From the NCBI RefSeq assembly GCF_000284595.1, contig NC_017671.1, forward strand, positions 1,583,001 through 1,647,000: 64,000 nucleotides of DNA, read 5' to 3'. The notes under the pieces were generated by a model. That model made no database searches. It was not told where the DNA came from and worked only from the letters and a program-made list of their open reading frames with translations. The stretch's first letter is position 1. Each line of letters opens with the position of its first letter. Below are positions 9,735 through 18,345 of the stretch, one piece after another. The stretch is from Stenotrophomonas maltophilia D457 (GTDB taxonomy: Bacteria > Pseudomonadota > Gammaproteobacteria > Xanthomonadales > Xanthomonadaceae). Made by a program: the position numbers and the translations under genes.

Positions 9735-10307
9735 TCAGTGACCGTCGCTGCCCGGTCCGGTGATCGGCGGCGGGGCCAGTTCAGGCCGGGCGGGGGCTTC
9801 TTCCTCGGGCAGGTCCAGGCTGTAGGTGCAGCCGGCCAGGGTTTTGCCGGGATGGGAGGCCACGGTGGAGACGCTGAGGATGATCGACTCGATCCGGGCC
9901 TCGCCGGTCTTCGGATCGGTCACGTCGCGGCTGACCAGCTCGCGGCCGGCCATGAACTTGCCGTCCTGGTCGTAGCCGGTCTCCAGCCCCAGCTGCCTGG
10001 CCAGCGGCCGCGGATCGGCCTGGTCGAGGATCGCCATGACGCTGGACCCGGCCACGGCGACCCGTTCGGTGCGGGCGCCGAACACGCTGATCGGCTGGGC
10101 CAGCCGGTACTCGCTCATGAACTGGTTGCCCTGCGGCAGCGGCTGCAGGCCGTGGGCGACGGCTTTCAGCGGATCAGCCAGCAGGGGCGCCAACGCGGCC
10201 TGCTCGGCCACGCCCTGGCGGCATTCAATCAGGGCCGGCAGGTCCAGGGCAGCGGCCGGGGCGGACACGGCGAGCAGCAGGGGCAGGGCAATACGCAGCA
10301 CGGGCAC
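9735..10307 (-). CDS. Unknown secreted or periplasmic protein
   Basis: I do not recognise this gene. From a GTG at 10307 it encodes 190 residues with a clear signal peptide (VLRIALPLLLAVSAPAAA, then LDLPALIEC). The body has a few features only: a Cys near the mature N-terminus (LIECRQG), a second late Cys (LAGCTYSLDLP) that could pair with it, and a proline-rich acidic tail. The open frame continues to a TTG at 10382 that overlaps the stop of the upstream gene (TTGA), so a longer coupled form is possible, but that would bury the signal peptide. Gap to corC is 64 bp. It lies within the phoH-ybeY-corC operon, so an envelope role is possible but unproven. Confidence 0.7.
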   Translation of the reverse strand: MPVLRIALPLLLAVSAPAAALDLPALIECRQGVAEQAALAPLLADPLKAVAHGLQPLPQGNQFMSEYRLAQPISVFGARTERVAVAGSSVMAILDQADPRPLARQLGLETGYDQDGKFMAGRELVSRDVTDPKTGEARIESIILSVSTVASHPGKTLAGCTYSLDLPEEEAPARPELAPPPITGPGSDGH

Positions 10308-10378
10308 GGGATCCGCAACGGAAGGCAGGCCGGTGATCGTACCGGTCCCGGCCAGCCATCGCGAGCGCCCCAAGGCAA

Positions 10379-10954
10379 TCAAGGCGGATGCCTGCGCGTG
10401 GTCGCTGGGTACCAGCGCAGCCTGACCGGGTAGCCCAGTTGCACTTGCAAGTGGTCGCGCACGGCCGCCGCCGTCGCGCGGTTGGCTGGGGTATCCCGCA
10501 GCTCAACCTCCAGTTCCCCGGTCGTGACATCCAGGCTATAGCCGAACAGGTCGGGCAGCTGGGCCAGCAGCCAGTCCCGCTGTGCGTGCAGGCGGCGCTG
10601 CATCTCCGCTTCGGTCATCGCGGCGCCGGTGATGTAGCGCACGCGTTGCGGGCCATCCGCCCCTGGATGTGTCTCATCGGCCGCGGGTGCTGGGCCAGTC
10701 AGTCGAACGACGACGTTCCAACCTGCCGCGTTGTCCACCCAGATTCCGGCGAGGCGTGCCGCGTGGCGCGCTTTCAAACGTTCCATCAATGCGTGCTGCT
10801 GCGCCTCGGCGACCGCCTGACGCGCCGTCTGTTGGCTGACGTCAAAGAACGCCTGCACCTCGGCGACCTTGGCGGCAATGTCGGCGGCGCTGTCGCTGGC
10901 CGGGAACGGCGACGGTCGTTCCCGGCCGGGGTCGATGCCCGGGGCAGTGGTCAC
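10379..10954 (-). CDS. Unknown protein between ybeY and corC
   Basis: I do not recognise this gene. From a GTG at 10954 it encodes 191 residues with an Ala/Gln-rich helical segment (about 25-65, AAKVAEVQAFFDV to ALMERLKARHA) and a second half that predicts as mixed alpha/beta. The start is doubtful. The frame is open upstream and encodes a hydrophobic run (IALLPALIAALLQ) that looks like a signal or membrane segment. GGAGGA at 11001-11006 (read on the minus strand) stands seven bases before an in-frame ATC at 10991-10993, the first codon of that run. No ATG, GTG or TTG occurs there. It is placed immediately after ybeY (stop 11032) and its stop overlaps the next frame. Confidence 0.65.
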   Translation of the reverse strand: MTTAPGIDPGRERPSPFPASDSAADIAAKVAEVQAFFDVSQQTARQAVAEAQQHALMERLKARHAARLAGIWVDNAAGWNVVVRLTGPAPAADETHPGADGPQRVRYITGAAMTEAEMQRRLHAQRDWLLAQLPDLFGYSLDVTTGELEVELRDTPANRATAAAVRDHLQVQLGYPVRLRWYPATTRRHPP

Positions 10955-11031
10955 CTGCAGAAGAGCGGCGATGAGTGCGGGCAGCAGCGCGATGGGCGCG
11001 TCCTCCGTGAAGATCCCGGTGTGCGTGGGCC

Positions 11032-11517
11032 TCAGCGCTCGCCGGCGTAGGGGTCGGCGATGCCGAGCTCGGCCAGGATCTCGCGCTCCAGCTGTTCCAT
11101 GGCGTCGGCTTCCTTGTCGTCCTCGTGGTCCCAGCCGAGCAGGTGCAGCACGCCGTGCACGGTCAGGTGTGCGTAGTGGGCGTTGAGCGCCTTGCCCTGT
11201 TCATCGGCCTCGCGGGCCACCACCGGTGCGCAGATCACCAGGTCGCCCAGCAGCGGAAACTTCACGCCCTTGGGCAGCCCTTCGGGCACTTCGGCCGGGA
11301 AGCTGAGCACGTTGGTCGCGTAATCCTTGCCGCGATAATGGCGGTTCAGTGACTGCCCTTCCTTGGCATCGACCACGCGGATGGCCAGGTCGGCTTCGCG
11401 GATGCGGCCTTTCAGCGCAGCAGCCACCCACTTGCGGAAGCTGACCGCCGCCGGCAGACCGGTGCGCGGCAGGGCATAACTGACGGCGACGTCCAGTCGC
11501 ACGGGACCACGGGTCAT
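11032..11517 (-). CDS. ybeY: Endoribonuclease YbeY (16S rRNA 3' end maturation)
   Basis: 161-residue single-strand RNA endonuclease needed for 16S rRNA 3' processing and 70S quality control. The zinc-binding triad is intact in [11 protein letters not shown] (His121, His125, His131). The conserved segments [18 protein letters not shown] and [10 protein letters not shown] are also present. Length matches the family (about 155 residues in E. coli). Its ATG overlaps the phoH stop as ATGA, the usual coupling of this pair. Confidence 0.96.
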   Translation of the reverse strand: MTRGPVRLDVAVSYALPRTGLPAAVSFRKWVAAALKGRIREADLAIRVVDAKEGQSLNRHYRGKDYATNVLSFPAEVPEGLPKGVKFPLLGDLVICAPVVAREADEQGKALNAHYAHLTVHGVLHLLGWDHEDDKEADAMEQLEREILAELGIADPYAGER

Positions 11518-12500
11518 GGAGTTGCTCCAGGTTGGATCTGATGCAGGTCACGGCGATCGTAGGCGCTGACGATGCGCGCCACCAGCGGGTGGCGGACCAC
11601 GTCGCGCGACTCGAAGAAGGTGAAGCTGACGCCCTCGACCTCGCGCAGCACGTCGATGGCATCGCGCAGGCCGGACTTCACGTGCTTGGGGAGATCGGTC
11701 TGGGTCAGGTCGCCGGTGACCACGGCGGTGGAACCGTAGCCGAGGCGGGTCAGGAACATCTTCATCTGCTCGATGGTGGTGTTCTGTGCTTCGTCCAGGA
11801 TCACGAAGGCATCGTTGAGCGTGCGGCCACGCATGTAGGCCAGCGGCGCGATTTCGATGACGTTCTTTTCCAGCAGCTTGACCACCTTCTCCACGCCCAT
11901 CATCTCGTAGAGGGCGTCGTACAGCGGTCGCAGGTAGGGGTCGACCTTCTGGCTCAGGTCACCGGGCAGGAAGCCCAGCTTCTCGCCGGCCTCCACCGCC
12001 GGGCGCACCAGGATCAGGCGCTGCACCCGTGATTCGTTCAGCGCTTCGACCGCGCTGGCCACGGCAAGGAAGGTCTTGCCGGTGCCGGCCGGGCCGATGC
12101 CGAAGTTGATGTCATGCGTGGCGATCTGGTGCAGGTAGCGGCCCTGGTTGGCACCGCGACCGCGCACCGTGCCGCGCTTGACCTTGATCGCCACCTCCTG
12201 CGCTTCGTAGGAGCGTTCGGCGATCTGCTCGACGTTGGCCTGCGCCAGGCGCAGGTGGATGGCGTGGTTGTCGAAGGTGGTTTCGCCGGCTTCGGCGTAC
12301 AGCGCTTCAACCAGCTTCTGCGCCTCGACGATGGCTTCGTTGGGCCCGCTGATGCGGAACACGAAACCGCGGTTGGCGATCTCCACGCCGAGCTTCAGCT
12401 CGATCTGGCGCAGGTGCCCATCGAAGGGGCCGCACAGGTTGGCCAGCCGCTCGGTGTCTTCCGGCGACAGGGTGAAGTCTCGATGTTCGATGCTTTTCAT
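11514..12500 (-). CDS. ybeZ: PhoH family ATPase (YbeZ)
   Basis: 328-residue P-loop ATPase of the PhoH family. The cytoplasmic protein partners YbeY in RNA metabolism. An N-terminal KH-like region (about 1-75) precedes the ATPase domain with Walker A GPAGTGKT at 136-143 and Walker B in [18 protein letters not shown]-type sensor is seen as [12 protein letters not shown]. The start at 12500 gives MKSIEHRDF; the frame is open much further upstream but runs through the non-coding repeat module. A -10-like TACACT lies at 12532-12537 on the minus strand, about 30 bases before the start. Confidence 0.94.
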   Translation of the reverse strand: MKSIEHRDFTLSPEDTERLANLCGPFDGHLRQIELKLGVEIANRGFVFRISGPNEAIVEAQKLVEALYAEAGETTFDNHAIHLRLAQANVEQIAERSYEAQEVAIKVKRGTVRGRGANQGRYLHQIATHDINFGIGPAGTGKTFLAVASAVEALNESRVQRLILVRPAVEAGEKLGFLPGDLSQKVDPYLRPLYDALYEMMGVEKVVKLLEKNVIEIAPLAYMRGRTLNDAFVILDEAQNTTIEQMKMFLTRLGYGSTAVVTGDLTQTDLPKHVKSGLRDAIDVLREVEGVSFTFFESRDVVRHPLVARIVSAYDRRDLHQIQPGATP

Positions 12501-12599
12501 TGCCTTGGGTGGGGCGGAAGCCTTCCACCGCAGTGTATTCAGGGAGGACAAGGGTAGCGCGCGCAGCGGGCGCGCGGCCAGCACGGGGTCGATACATGC

Positions 12600-12700
12600 T
12601 TTTCCACACCCGGTGTGGACGGGGGCTGCGGAAACCTGTGGATAGACCTCTACAGTGCTTGTGCCACAAGCGTCATGAGGGGGTGGTGAAAAAATCGTCA
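12600..12700. repeat. 254-bp-spaced motif module, copy 1
   Basis: In order: TTTTCCACA (12600-12608) that is part of the perfect palindrome TCCACACC-C-GGTGTGGA; TGTGGATAG (12637-12645); and GTGGTGAAAAAA followed by TCGTCA (12683-12700). TTTTCCACA and the reverse complement CTATCCACA each differ at one position from the DnaA box TTATCCACA. The three elements recur in copy 2 with identical spacing. Confidence 0.8.
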
Positions 12701-12853
12701 CGGACCCGGGCGTGCCGGCACCCGCAGGACGGGCGGACCGGGAGGGAGGGCACGTCGCAGCGCGTGCCGAGAACTTCCCGGGCGCGCCGGCGTTCTTCGT
12801 GATCGCAGCGCAGGTTCCGCTGCCAGGCGAGCAACAGGATCCCGTGTTGCCGG

Positions 12854-12954
12854 TTTTCCACACCGGTTGTGGAATGATGCCGAATCAACCTGTGGATAGG
12901 TGGCGAGGAGCCTTGCAGCCAAAGGCTCGCCAACGCGTGGTGAAAAAACCGTCA
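12854..12954. repeat. 254-bp-spaced motif module, copy 2
   Basis: TTTTCCACA (12854-12862) within the palindrome TTCCACA-CCGGT-TGTGGAA, TGTGGATAG (12891-12899) and GTGGTGAAAAAA plus CCGTCA (12937-12954). Each element lies exactly 254 bases after its partner in copy 1, while the sequence between them is much less conserved. This pattern points to selection on the motifs. The last element ends about 70 bases before the exporter start. Confidence 0.8.
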
Positions 12955-13023
12955 GGGCTGATCGGAATCATTGAGGGTGCACGGGGCGGATGGCACCGTG
13001 GCGCCGTCGCAGGAGGGGATGGC

Positions 13024-13980
13024 ATGGGCATCGGCAATGGGATGCGTGGAATCGGATTGGTGGGTATCGGCCTGCTGGCCGGGTGTGGGCAGGCGCCGCC
13101 TGCAGCGCTCGGCACGCTGGAGTGGGACCGGATCACGGTGCCGGCGCCGGCGGCCGAAGTGATCGCCACGGTGGAGGTACGCGAGGGGCAGCAGGTCAAG
13201 GCCGGAGCAGTGCTGATGCAGCTCGACCCCGCCCGCGGCGACGCGCAGTTCGCCGCGGCGCAGGCCGACACGGTGCGCGCGCAGGCCCAGTTGGAAGAAC
13301 TGAAGATCGGCCCGCGCCAGGAACAGATCGCGCAGGCCCAGGCGCAGCTGGCCGCGTTGCGCGCGCAGTCTGCTGAAGCCACGGCCTACTACCGTCGGGT
13401 GCAACCGCTGGCACGCCAGCGCCTGATCGCCGCCGCCGAGCTGGACCGTGCACGGGCGGCTGCCGGCAGTGCCGAGGCCAGCGTGCGGGCCGCCGAGCAG
13501 GCCTGGCTGGAACTGGTGCACGGCAGCCGCGCGCAGGACATCGCCCAGGGCCAGGCGGCCGCCGATGCCGCGCAGGCGCAGCAGGTGGTGCAGGGCGTCA
13601 ACCTGCAGAAGCTGCAGCTGCGCGCGCCGCGCGATGGTGTTGTCGATGCCCTGCCTTACCGGCAGGGTGACCAGGCGCCGATCGGGGCGCCACTGGCGGT
13701 GATGCTGGTCGGCGAGCGCCCCTATGCACGCGTCTACCTGCCGCAGCCGCTGCGCCTGCAGGTCAAGGTCGGGCAGGCTGCGCAGGTGCAGCTGGAAGAC
13801 GGCAGCACCGTGCTGAAGGGGCACGTGCGCTCAATCCGCAGCGAGCCCTCGTTCACCCCGTACTACGCACTGACCGGTGATGACGTCGAGCGCCTGAGCT
13901 ATCTGGCCGAGATCGAAGTGGACACGGCCACCGACATGCAGAAGCTTCCGGCCGGACTGCCGGTGCAGGTGCGCTTCTGA
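13024..13980 (+). CDS. HlyD-family lipoprotein, periplasmic adaptor of an ABC exporter
   Basis: 318-residue membrane-fusion (adaptor) protein. The ATG at 13024 follows AGGAGG by seven bases and opens a lipoprotein signal ending LLAGC (Cys21). After a short barrel-sandwich segment (VEVREGQQVKAGAVLMQLDP) comes a long Ala/Gln-rich coiled-coil hairpin (about 75-190), then the returning half of the lipoyl domain (QLRAPRDGVVDALPYRQGDQAPIGAPL region) and a beta-barrel domain. It resembles YbhG/YhiI-type adaptors that work with ABC-2 exporters. The next two genes supply the ATPase and permease. Substrate unknown; a drug or toxic compound is typical of the family. Confidence 0.88.
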   Translation: MGIGNGMRGIGLVGIGLLAGCGQAPPAALGTLEWDRITVPAPAAEVIATVEVREGQQVKAGAVLMQLDPARGDAQFAAAQADTVRAQAQLEELKIGPRQEQIAQAQAQLAALRAQSAEATAYYRRVQPLARQRLIAAAELDRARAAAGSAEASVRAAEQAWLELVHGSRAQDIAQGQAAADAAQAQQVVQGVNLQKLQLRAPRDGVVDALPYRQGDQAPIGAPLAVMLVGERPYARVYLPQPLRLQVKVGQAAQVQLEDGSTVLKGHVRSIRSEPSFTPYYALTGDDVERLSYLAEIEVDTATDMQKLPAGLPVQVRF

Positions 13981-14000
13981 ACACCGGCGACGACATCGCG

Positions 14001-14924
14001 GTGCATGCGCAGGGCTTGACCCGCCGCTTCGGCGATCTTCTGGCCGTGGACAATGTCGACCTGACTGTGCCGCGCGGGCAGGTGTACGGCTTCCTGGGGC
14101 CGAATGGATCCGGAAAGTCGACCACCATCCGCATGCTGTGCGGCCTGCTGGAACCGAGCGCTGGGCAGATCCAGGTGCTGGGGCTGGCGGTTCCCGAGCA
14201 GGCCGAAGCACTGCGCCGGCGCATCGGCTACATGACCCAGCGCTTCTCGTTGTATGAGGACCTGTCGGTGCGCGAGAACCTGGAATTCCTCGCCGCCATC
14301 CAGGATCTGCCACGCGCGCAGGCCCGGCAGCGGGTCGACGAGCTGCTGCAGCAGTACCGTCTGCTGGACCGGCAGCCGCAGCTGGCCGGAACCCTCAGCG
14401 GTGGCCAGAAGCAGCGCCTCGCCCTGGCCGGCGCCGTCGTGCACGCGCCCGAGCTGCTGTTCCTGGACGAGCCGACCAGCGCGGTCGATCCGGAATCGCG
14501 CCGTGATTTCTGGGAAGCCCTGTTTGAACTTGCCGACGCCGGTACCACCGTGCTGGTGTCGACCCACTACATGGACGAGGCCGAGCGCTGCCACCGGCTG
14601 GCAATCCTGGACCGTGGTGCGCTGGTCGCCGATGGCACGCCGGCTGAGCTGTGCGCACGGCTGGACGGCCGCACGTTGCAGGTCACGTCGTCGCAGCCGC
14701 GGCAGGCCAGCCGCGCACTGTCTGAGCTGCCCGGTGTGCTGAGCGTGGCGCAGATCGGCACCCAGCTGCGCGTGCTGTGCAATGAGGGCGCAGCGGACGT
14801 CGCAGTGCTGGCCCGTGCACTTGCCAACGCTGACCCGCAGGCCCGCATCCAGACGGTGGCGCCGAACCTGGAAGATGTGTTCGTGGCCGCCACCCGTGGG
14901 CGCGGCCGGGAGCCGGCGGCATGA
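14001..14924 (+). CDS. ABC exporter ATP-binding protein
   Basis: 307-residue ATPase of the ABC-2 (drug/DrrA-like) exporter class. Walker A GPNGSGKST, signature LSGGQKQRLALAGA, Walker B LLFLDEPTSAVDP and the switch His in VSTHYMDEAERC are all intact. About 80 C-terminal residues after the ATPase core are typical of this class. The GTG at 14001 is the annotated start, but its ribosome site is weak. A CTG at 13977 overlapping the adaptor stop, with AGGTG upstream, is in frame and may be the true start. It overlaps the permease gene by four bases. YbhF of E. coli contains two fused ATPase domains; this protein has one. Confidence 0.9.
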   Translation: MHAQGLTRRFGDLLAVDNVDLTVPRGQVYGFLGPNGSGKSTTIRMLCGLLEPSAGQIQVLGLAVPEQAEALRRRIGYMTQRFSLYEDLSVRENLEFLAAIQDLPRAQARQRVDELLQQYRLLDRQPQLAGTLSGGQKQRLALAGAVVHAPELLFLDEPTSAVDPESRRDFWEALFELADAGTTVLVSTHYMDEAERCHRLAILDRGALVADGTPAELCARLDGRTLQVTSSQPRQASRALSELPGVLSVAQIGTQLRVLCNEGAADVAVLARALANADPQARIQTVAPNLEDVFVAATRGRGREPAA

Positions 14925-16033
14925 ACCTGCGCCGGCTGTGGGCGATCATGCTCAAGGAGCTGCGGCAGCTGCGCCGCGACCGCATCACGCTGGCGATGAT
15001 CGTTGGCATTCCGGTGATGCAGCTGTTGCTGTTCGGCTATGCGATCAACCTCAACCTGCGTCATCTCGATGCGGGTGTCGCCGATCAGGCCAACAGCGCC
15101 GCTTCGCGCGCGCTGGTGCAGGACATGGTGGCCACCGGCGTGATCACGCCGCGCAGCGAAGCCTACACGCCTGCCCAGCTGATGCAGGCGCTGCGCCGTG
15201 GCGAGATCAGTGTCGGCATCGTGGTGCCGGCCGACTTCGAGCGTCGCCGCTTCGATGGACGCGAGGCGGTGCAGGTGCTGGTCGATGGCAGCGACACCGT
15301 GGTGCAGAGCGCGGCGATCCAGCTGGCGCAGGTGCCGCTGGACACGCGCCCGACCAGCAACACCCGTCCCCTGCGCGAAGGCAGCATCGCCAGTGGTCCG
15401 GTCAGCGTGACCAGCTTCTACAACCCGCAGCGGCGCTCGGCGGTGAACATCGTACCGGGCCTGATCGGGGTGATCCTGACCATGACCCTGGTGATGTTCA
15501 CGGCGGTAGCGGTGGTGCGCGAACGCGAGCGCGGCAACATAGAACTGCTGATCGCCACGCCGGTGTCGCGCAGCGAGCTGATGGTCGGCAAGGTGCTGCC
15601 CTATGCGGCCATCGGCCTGCTGCAGACCACGCTGGTGCTGGTGCTGGGCACCTGGCTGTTCCAGGTACCCATTCGCGGCAGCCTGCTGGACATCTATCTG
15701 GCCGCGGTGCTGCTGGTGCTGGCCAACCTGGCGCTGGGCCTGCTGATCTCCACGCGTGCGCGCTCGCAGTTCCAGGCGATGCAGATGACGCTGTTCCTGT
15801 TCCTGCCGTCGATCCTGCTTTCGGGCTTCATGTTCCCGTTCGCAGGCATGCCGCGGCCGGTGCAGTGGCTGGCCGAGGTGCTGCCGCTGACCCACTTCCT
15901 GCGGCTGGTGCGCGGCATCATGCTGCGCGGCGCCTCATTGTGGGAGCTGTGGCACGACGCGCTGGCGCTGCTGGCCTTCATCGTGGTGATGATGACCCTG
16001 GCGATCCTGCGCTTCCGCAAGCGCCTGGATTGA
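14921..16033 (+). CDS. ABC-2 type exporter permease
   Basis: 370-residue permease. One N-terminal span (ITLAMIVGIPVMQLLLFGYAI) is followed by a large periplasmic domain of about 140 residues and five C-terminal spans beginning at IVPGLIGVILTMTLVMFTAVAVVRERERGN, the conserved ABC-2 membrane motif. This matches the YbhS/YbhR family. Only one permease gene is present, so it is likely a homodimer, unlike the YbhS-YbhR pair. The start overlaps the ATPase stop (ATGA). Transcription ends at palindromes after 16033. Confidence 0.9.
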   Translation: MNLRRLWAIMLKELRQLRRDRITLAMIVGIPVMQLLLFGYAINLNLRHLDAGVADQANSAASRALVQDMVATGVITPRSEAYTPAQLMQALRRGEISVGIVVPADFERRRFDGREAVQVLVDGSDTVVQSAAIQLAQVPLDTRPTSNTRPLREGSIASGPVSVTSFYNPQRRSAVNIVPGLIGVILTMTLVMFTAVAVVRERERGNIELLIATPVSRSELMVGKVLPYAAIGLLQTTLVLVLGTWLFQVPIRGSLLDIYLAAVLLVLANLALGLLISTRARSQFQAMQMTLFLFLPSILLSGFMFPFAGMPRPVQWLAEVLPLTHFLRLVRGIMLRGASLWELWHDALALLAFIVVMMTLAILRFRKRLD

Positions 16034-16038
16034 AGGCA

Positions 16039-16117
16039 GGGGGTCGGATCCCCGCAGGGGCTCCGACCCCAATTTATCGGGCCGGCGGGTCGGAGCCCCT
16101 TTGGGGCTCCGACCCGA
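16039..16117. terminator. Two tandem palindromes between convergent genes, bidirectional terminator
   Basis: GGGGTCGGATCCCC-GCA-GGGGCTCCGACCCC (16039-16070) and a second hairpin GGGTCGGAGCCCC-TTT-GGGGCTCCGACCC (about 16087-16115) lie between the exporter permease and miaB. Both are long GC hairpins without a good T-tract. The same unit occurs at 62362-62400, so this is also an interspersed repeat family. Confidence 0.65.
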
Positions 16118-16121
16118 AGAT

Positions 16122-17540
16122 TCATTCCGCCACCACCCGCGCGCGCAGCGAATTGGTCAGCGCTTCGGTGATCACCACATCCACGAACTGGCCGATCAGG
16201 CGCGCCGGCGCCGGGAAGTTCACCGAACGCATGTTCTCGGTCTTGCCGGTCAGCTCGTTCGGGTTCTTGCGCGAGGGCCCTTCCACCAGCACGGTCTGCA
16301 CGGTGCCGACCATCTTCTCGGAAATGCCGGCGGCATGCGCATTGATGCGCTCCTGCAGGCGCGACAGGCGCGCGTGCTTCTCGGCATCGCTGATCGTGTC
16401 CTCCAGGTCCGCGGCCGGCGTGCCGGGGCGGCGTGAATAGATGAAGGAGAAGCTGTGGTCGAAGCCGATGTCCTCGATCAGCTTCATGGTCTTCTCGAAA
16501 TCGGCGTCGGTCTCGCCGGGGAAGCCGACGATGAAGTCCGAGCTGATCGAGATGTCCGGGCGCACCGCCCGCAGCTTGCGGATCTTCGACTTGAACTCCA
16601 GCGCGGTGTAGCCGCGTTTCATCGCTGACAGCACGCGGTCGCTGCCGGCCTGTACCGGCAGGTGCAGGAAGTTGGCCAGCTGTGGCACGTCACGGAACGC
16701 ATCGATCAGCGAATCGCTGAACTCCAGCGGATGCGAGGTGGTGAAGCGGATGCGGCCGACGCCATCGATCTCGGCGATGGTGCGGATCAGCAGGCCGAGG
16801 TCGGCGAACTCACCGTCACCATAGGGCCCGCGATACGCGTTGACGTTCTGCCCGAGCAGGTTGATCTCGCGCACGCCCTGTGCGGCCAGCTGCGCCACCT
16901 CCACCACCACGTCCTCGAACGGGCGGCTGACTTCGGTGCCGCGGGTGTAGGGCACCACGCAGAACGAACAGTACTTGGAACAGCCTTCCATGATCGACAC
17001 GAATGCCGAGGGTCCTTCGGCGCGCGGCTCGGGCAGGCGATCGAATTTCTCGATCTCGGGGAAGCTGATGTCGACCTGCGGGCGCTTCTGTTCGCGGCGT
17101 GCGCGGATCAGCTCCGGCAGCCGGTGCAGGGTCTGCGGGCCGAACACCAGGTCGACGAACGGCGCACGCTTGATGATCGCTTCGCCTTCCTGCGAGGCGA
17201 CGCAGCCGCCGACGCCGATGATGACTTCGCGGCCCTTGTTCTTCAGGCCCTTCCACACGCCCAGCTGGCTGAACACCTTCTCCTGCGCCTTCTCGCGGAT
17301 GGAGCAGGTGTTGACCAGGATGACGTCGGCGTCGTCCGGGCTGTCGGTCAGTTCCAGGCCATCGCTGGCGGCAAGCACGTCGGCCATCTTGGCCGAGTCG
17401 TACTCGTTCATCTGGCAACCGTGGGTCTTGATGTACAGCTTGCCTTTCACCTGGTCGGGCTTGCGCGGACCAGCGGGCAGGGCAACGAGCGGGGTACCGC
17501 CCGGTGTGGTGGGCGGAAAGACGTCTGGCGTCCCGGTCAT
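16122..17540 (-). CDS. miaB: tRNA-2-methylthio-N6-dimethylallyladenosine synthase MiaB
   Basis: 472-residue radical-SAM methylthiotransferase. It adds the 2-methylthio group to i6A37 of tRNAs reading UNN codons. The N-terminal MTTase domain has its iron-sulfur Cys at C42 ([11 protein letters not shown]), C79 (NTCSIREKA) and C113 (GGCVASQ). The radical-SAM cluster is C187/C191/C194 in [18 protein letters not shown]-terminal TRAM domain ends the protein. The first 30 residues are a Pro/Thr-rich extension. In many proteobacteria miaB is followed directly by phoH-ybeY-corC; here the ABC exporter on the other strand separates them. Confidence 0.96.
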   Translation of the reverse strand: MTGTPDVFPPTTPGGTPLVALPAGPRKPDQVKGKLYIKTHGCQMNEYDSAKMADVLAASDGLELTDSPDDADVILVNTCSIREKAQEKVFSQLGVWKGLKNKGREVIIGVGGCVASQEGEAIIKRAPFVDLVFGPQTLHRLPELIRARREQKRPQVDISFPEIEKFDRLPEPRAEGPSAFVSIMEGCSKYCSFCVVPYTRGTEVSRPFEDVVVEVAQLAAQGVREINLLGQNVNAYRGPYGDGEFADLGLLIRTIAEIDGVGRIRFTTSHPLEFSDSLIDAFRDVPQLANFLHLPVQAGSDRVLSAMKRGYTALEFKSKIRKLRAVRPDISISSDFIVGFPGETDADFEKTMKLIEDIGFDHSFSFIYSRRPGTPAADLEDTISDAEKHARLSRLQERINAHAAGISEKMVGTVQTVLVEGPSRKNPNELTGKTENMRSVNFPAPARLIGQFVDVVITEALTNSLRARVVAE

Positions 17541-17645
17541 GGCGCTTAATCCATTCGGGTGGCGGGAAAGCGGGCAATTCTACCCGCATCCCACGCCAGC
17601 CGCCGCGCCCGTGCAACCGAGCCCATGCCCAGCGTGGCCATCACC

Positions 17646-17714
17646 GTAGAGCCGAGCCCGTGCTCGGCTGCCTTTGCAAGGCGGAGGAGCAGCCGAGCGT
17701 GGGCTCGGCTCTAC
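17646..17714. repeat. SMAG-type GTAG palindrome dimer upstream of miaB and downstream of the transferase gene
   Basis: GTAGAGCCGAGCCCGTGCTCGGCTGC (two arms, head at 17646) is mirrored by a second unit ending GGCTCGGCTCTAC at 17714. This is the classical GTAG-headed dimer. The same subtype recurs at 26074-26164 and 29468-29526. Confidence 0.85.
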
Positions 17715-17727
17715 AAGGGGCCGCTGC

Positions 17728-18345
17728 TTACGCCGCCAGCTCCGCATCGATCTGCCGCGAACGGTCGAAGGCGGTCATCGCGCTCATCCGTGCGATGTAA
17801 TCGGCCGTGGCCGGCGCGGGCTGCACCAGGCCGAAGGCCGTGGTCCAGGCCAGCGCATTGCCCCACAGCACGTCGGCGGCGCTCATCGTTTCGCCGAGCA
17901 GGTAGGGGCCCTGCGCCAGCTGGGCCTCGATCACCTGCAGCACGGTCTCGGCGTCGTTGTACGGCGACATCAGGCGCGGCGGCGGCTCGCGGTGCATCGC
18001 CTTGTCGATCATCGCCGGCTCGAAACAGGCGCCATAGAAGGCCATCCAGCGCAGGTAGGGCCCGCGCAGGGCGTCGCCGATCGGCGGTGCCAGGCCGGCC
18101 TCCGGATACAGGTCGGCCAGGTACAGATAGATCGCCACCTGCTCGGTCACCAGCGCACCGTTGTGGACGATCGCCGGCACCTTGCCCATCGGGTTGATGG
18201 CCAGGTAGGCCGGGGCCAGGTTGGCGCCCGCCTTCAGGTCCAGCACCTGCATGCGGTAGTCGGCACCCAGTGCTTCGAGCAGGGCCACGGCGCCGCTCGA
18301 GCGCGAACGGGCGGCGTGGTACAGGGTGATCTGGCGTGAATTCAT
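17728..18345 (-). CDS. Glutathione S-transferase family protein
   Basis: 205-residue glutathione transferase fold protein. The thioredoxin-like N-domain begins ITLYHAARSRSSGAVALLEALG, with the Ser cluster in place of the catalytic Tyr/Ser-Cys region, and has NPMGKVPAIV and the cis-Pro/Glu-binding ALVTEQVAIYLYLAD. The C-domain is all-alpha, with GPYLLGETMSAADVLWGNAL typical of beta-class enzymes. AAGGAG precedes the ATG at 18345; 13 more codons are open upstream but lack a ribosome site. It is divergent from a WYL-domain regulator with only 80 bp between, so that regulator probably controls it. Substrate unknown. Confidence 0.88.
   Translation of the reverse strand: MNSRQITLYHAARSRSSGAVALLEALGADYRMQVLDLKAGANLAPAYLAINPMGKVPAIVHNGALVTEQVAIYLYLADLYPEAGLAPPIGDALRGPYLRWMAFYGACFEPAMIDKAMHREPPPRLMSPYNDAETVLQVIEAQLAQGPYLLGETMSAADVLWGNALAWTTAFGLVQPAPATADYIARMSAMTAFDRSRQIDAELAA

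Larger units (their letters stand above)
12501..13023. other. 523-bp non-coding divergent region between ybeZ and the exporter
   Basis: No frame here has coding character. The region holds two copies of a motif module (listed separately) and is the shared upstream region of two divergent operons. The frames that span it lack a credible start with a ribosome site, and the exporter's lipoprotein signal clearly begins at 13024, after AGGAGG at 13011-13016. Confidence 0.7.

Noticed and set aside
12600..12954. The 254-bp module as a replication origin
   Set aside because: dnaA, dnaN, gyrB or gidA are not nearby and the DnaA-box-like sites are few. Titration or regulation is a better guess.
12712..13023. 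Extension of the exporter adaptor 104 codons upstream
   Set aside because: The segment has no ribosome site, runs through the palindromic module and would hide the lipoprotein signal at 13024.
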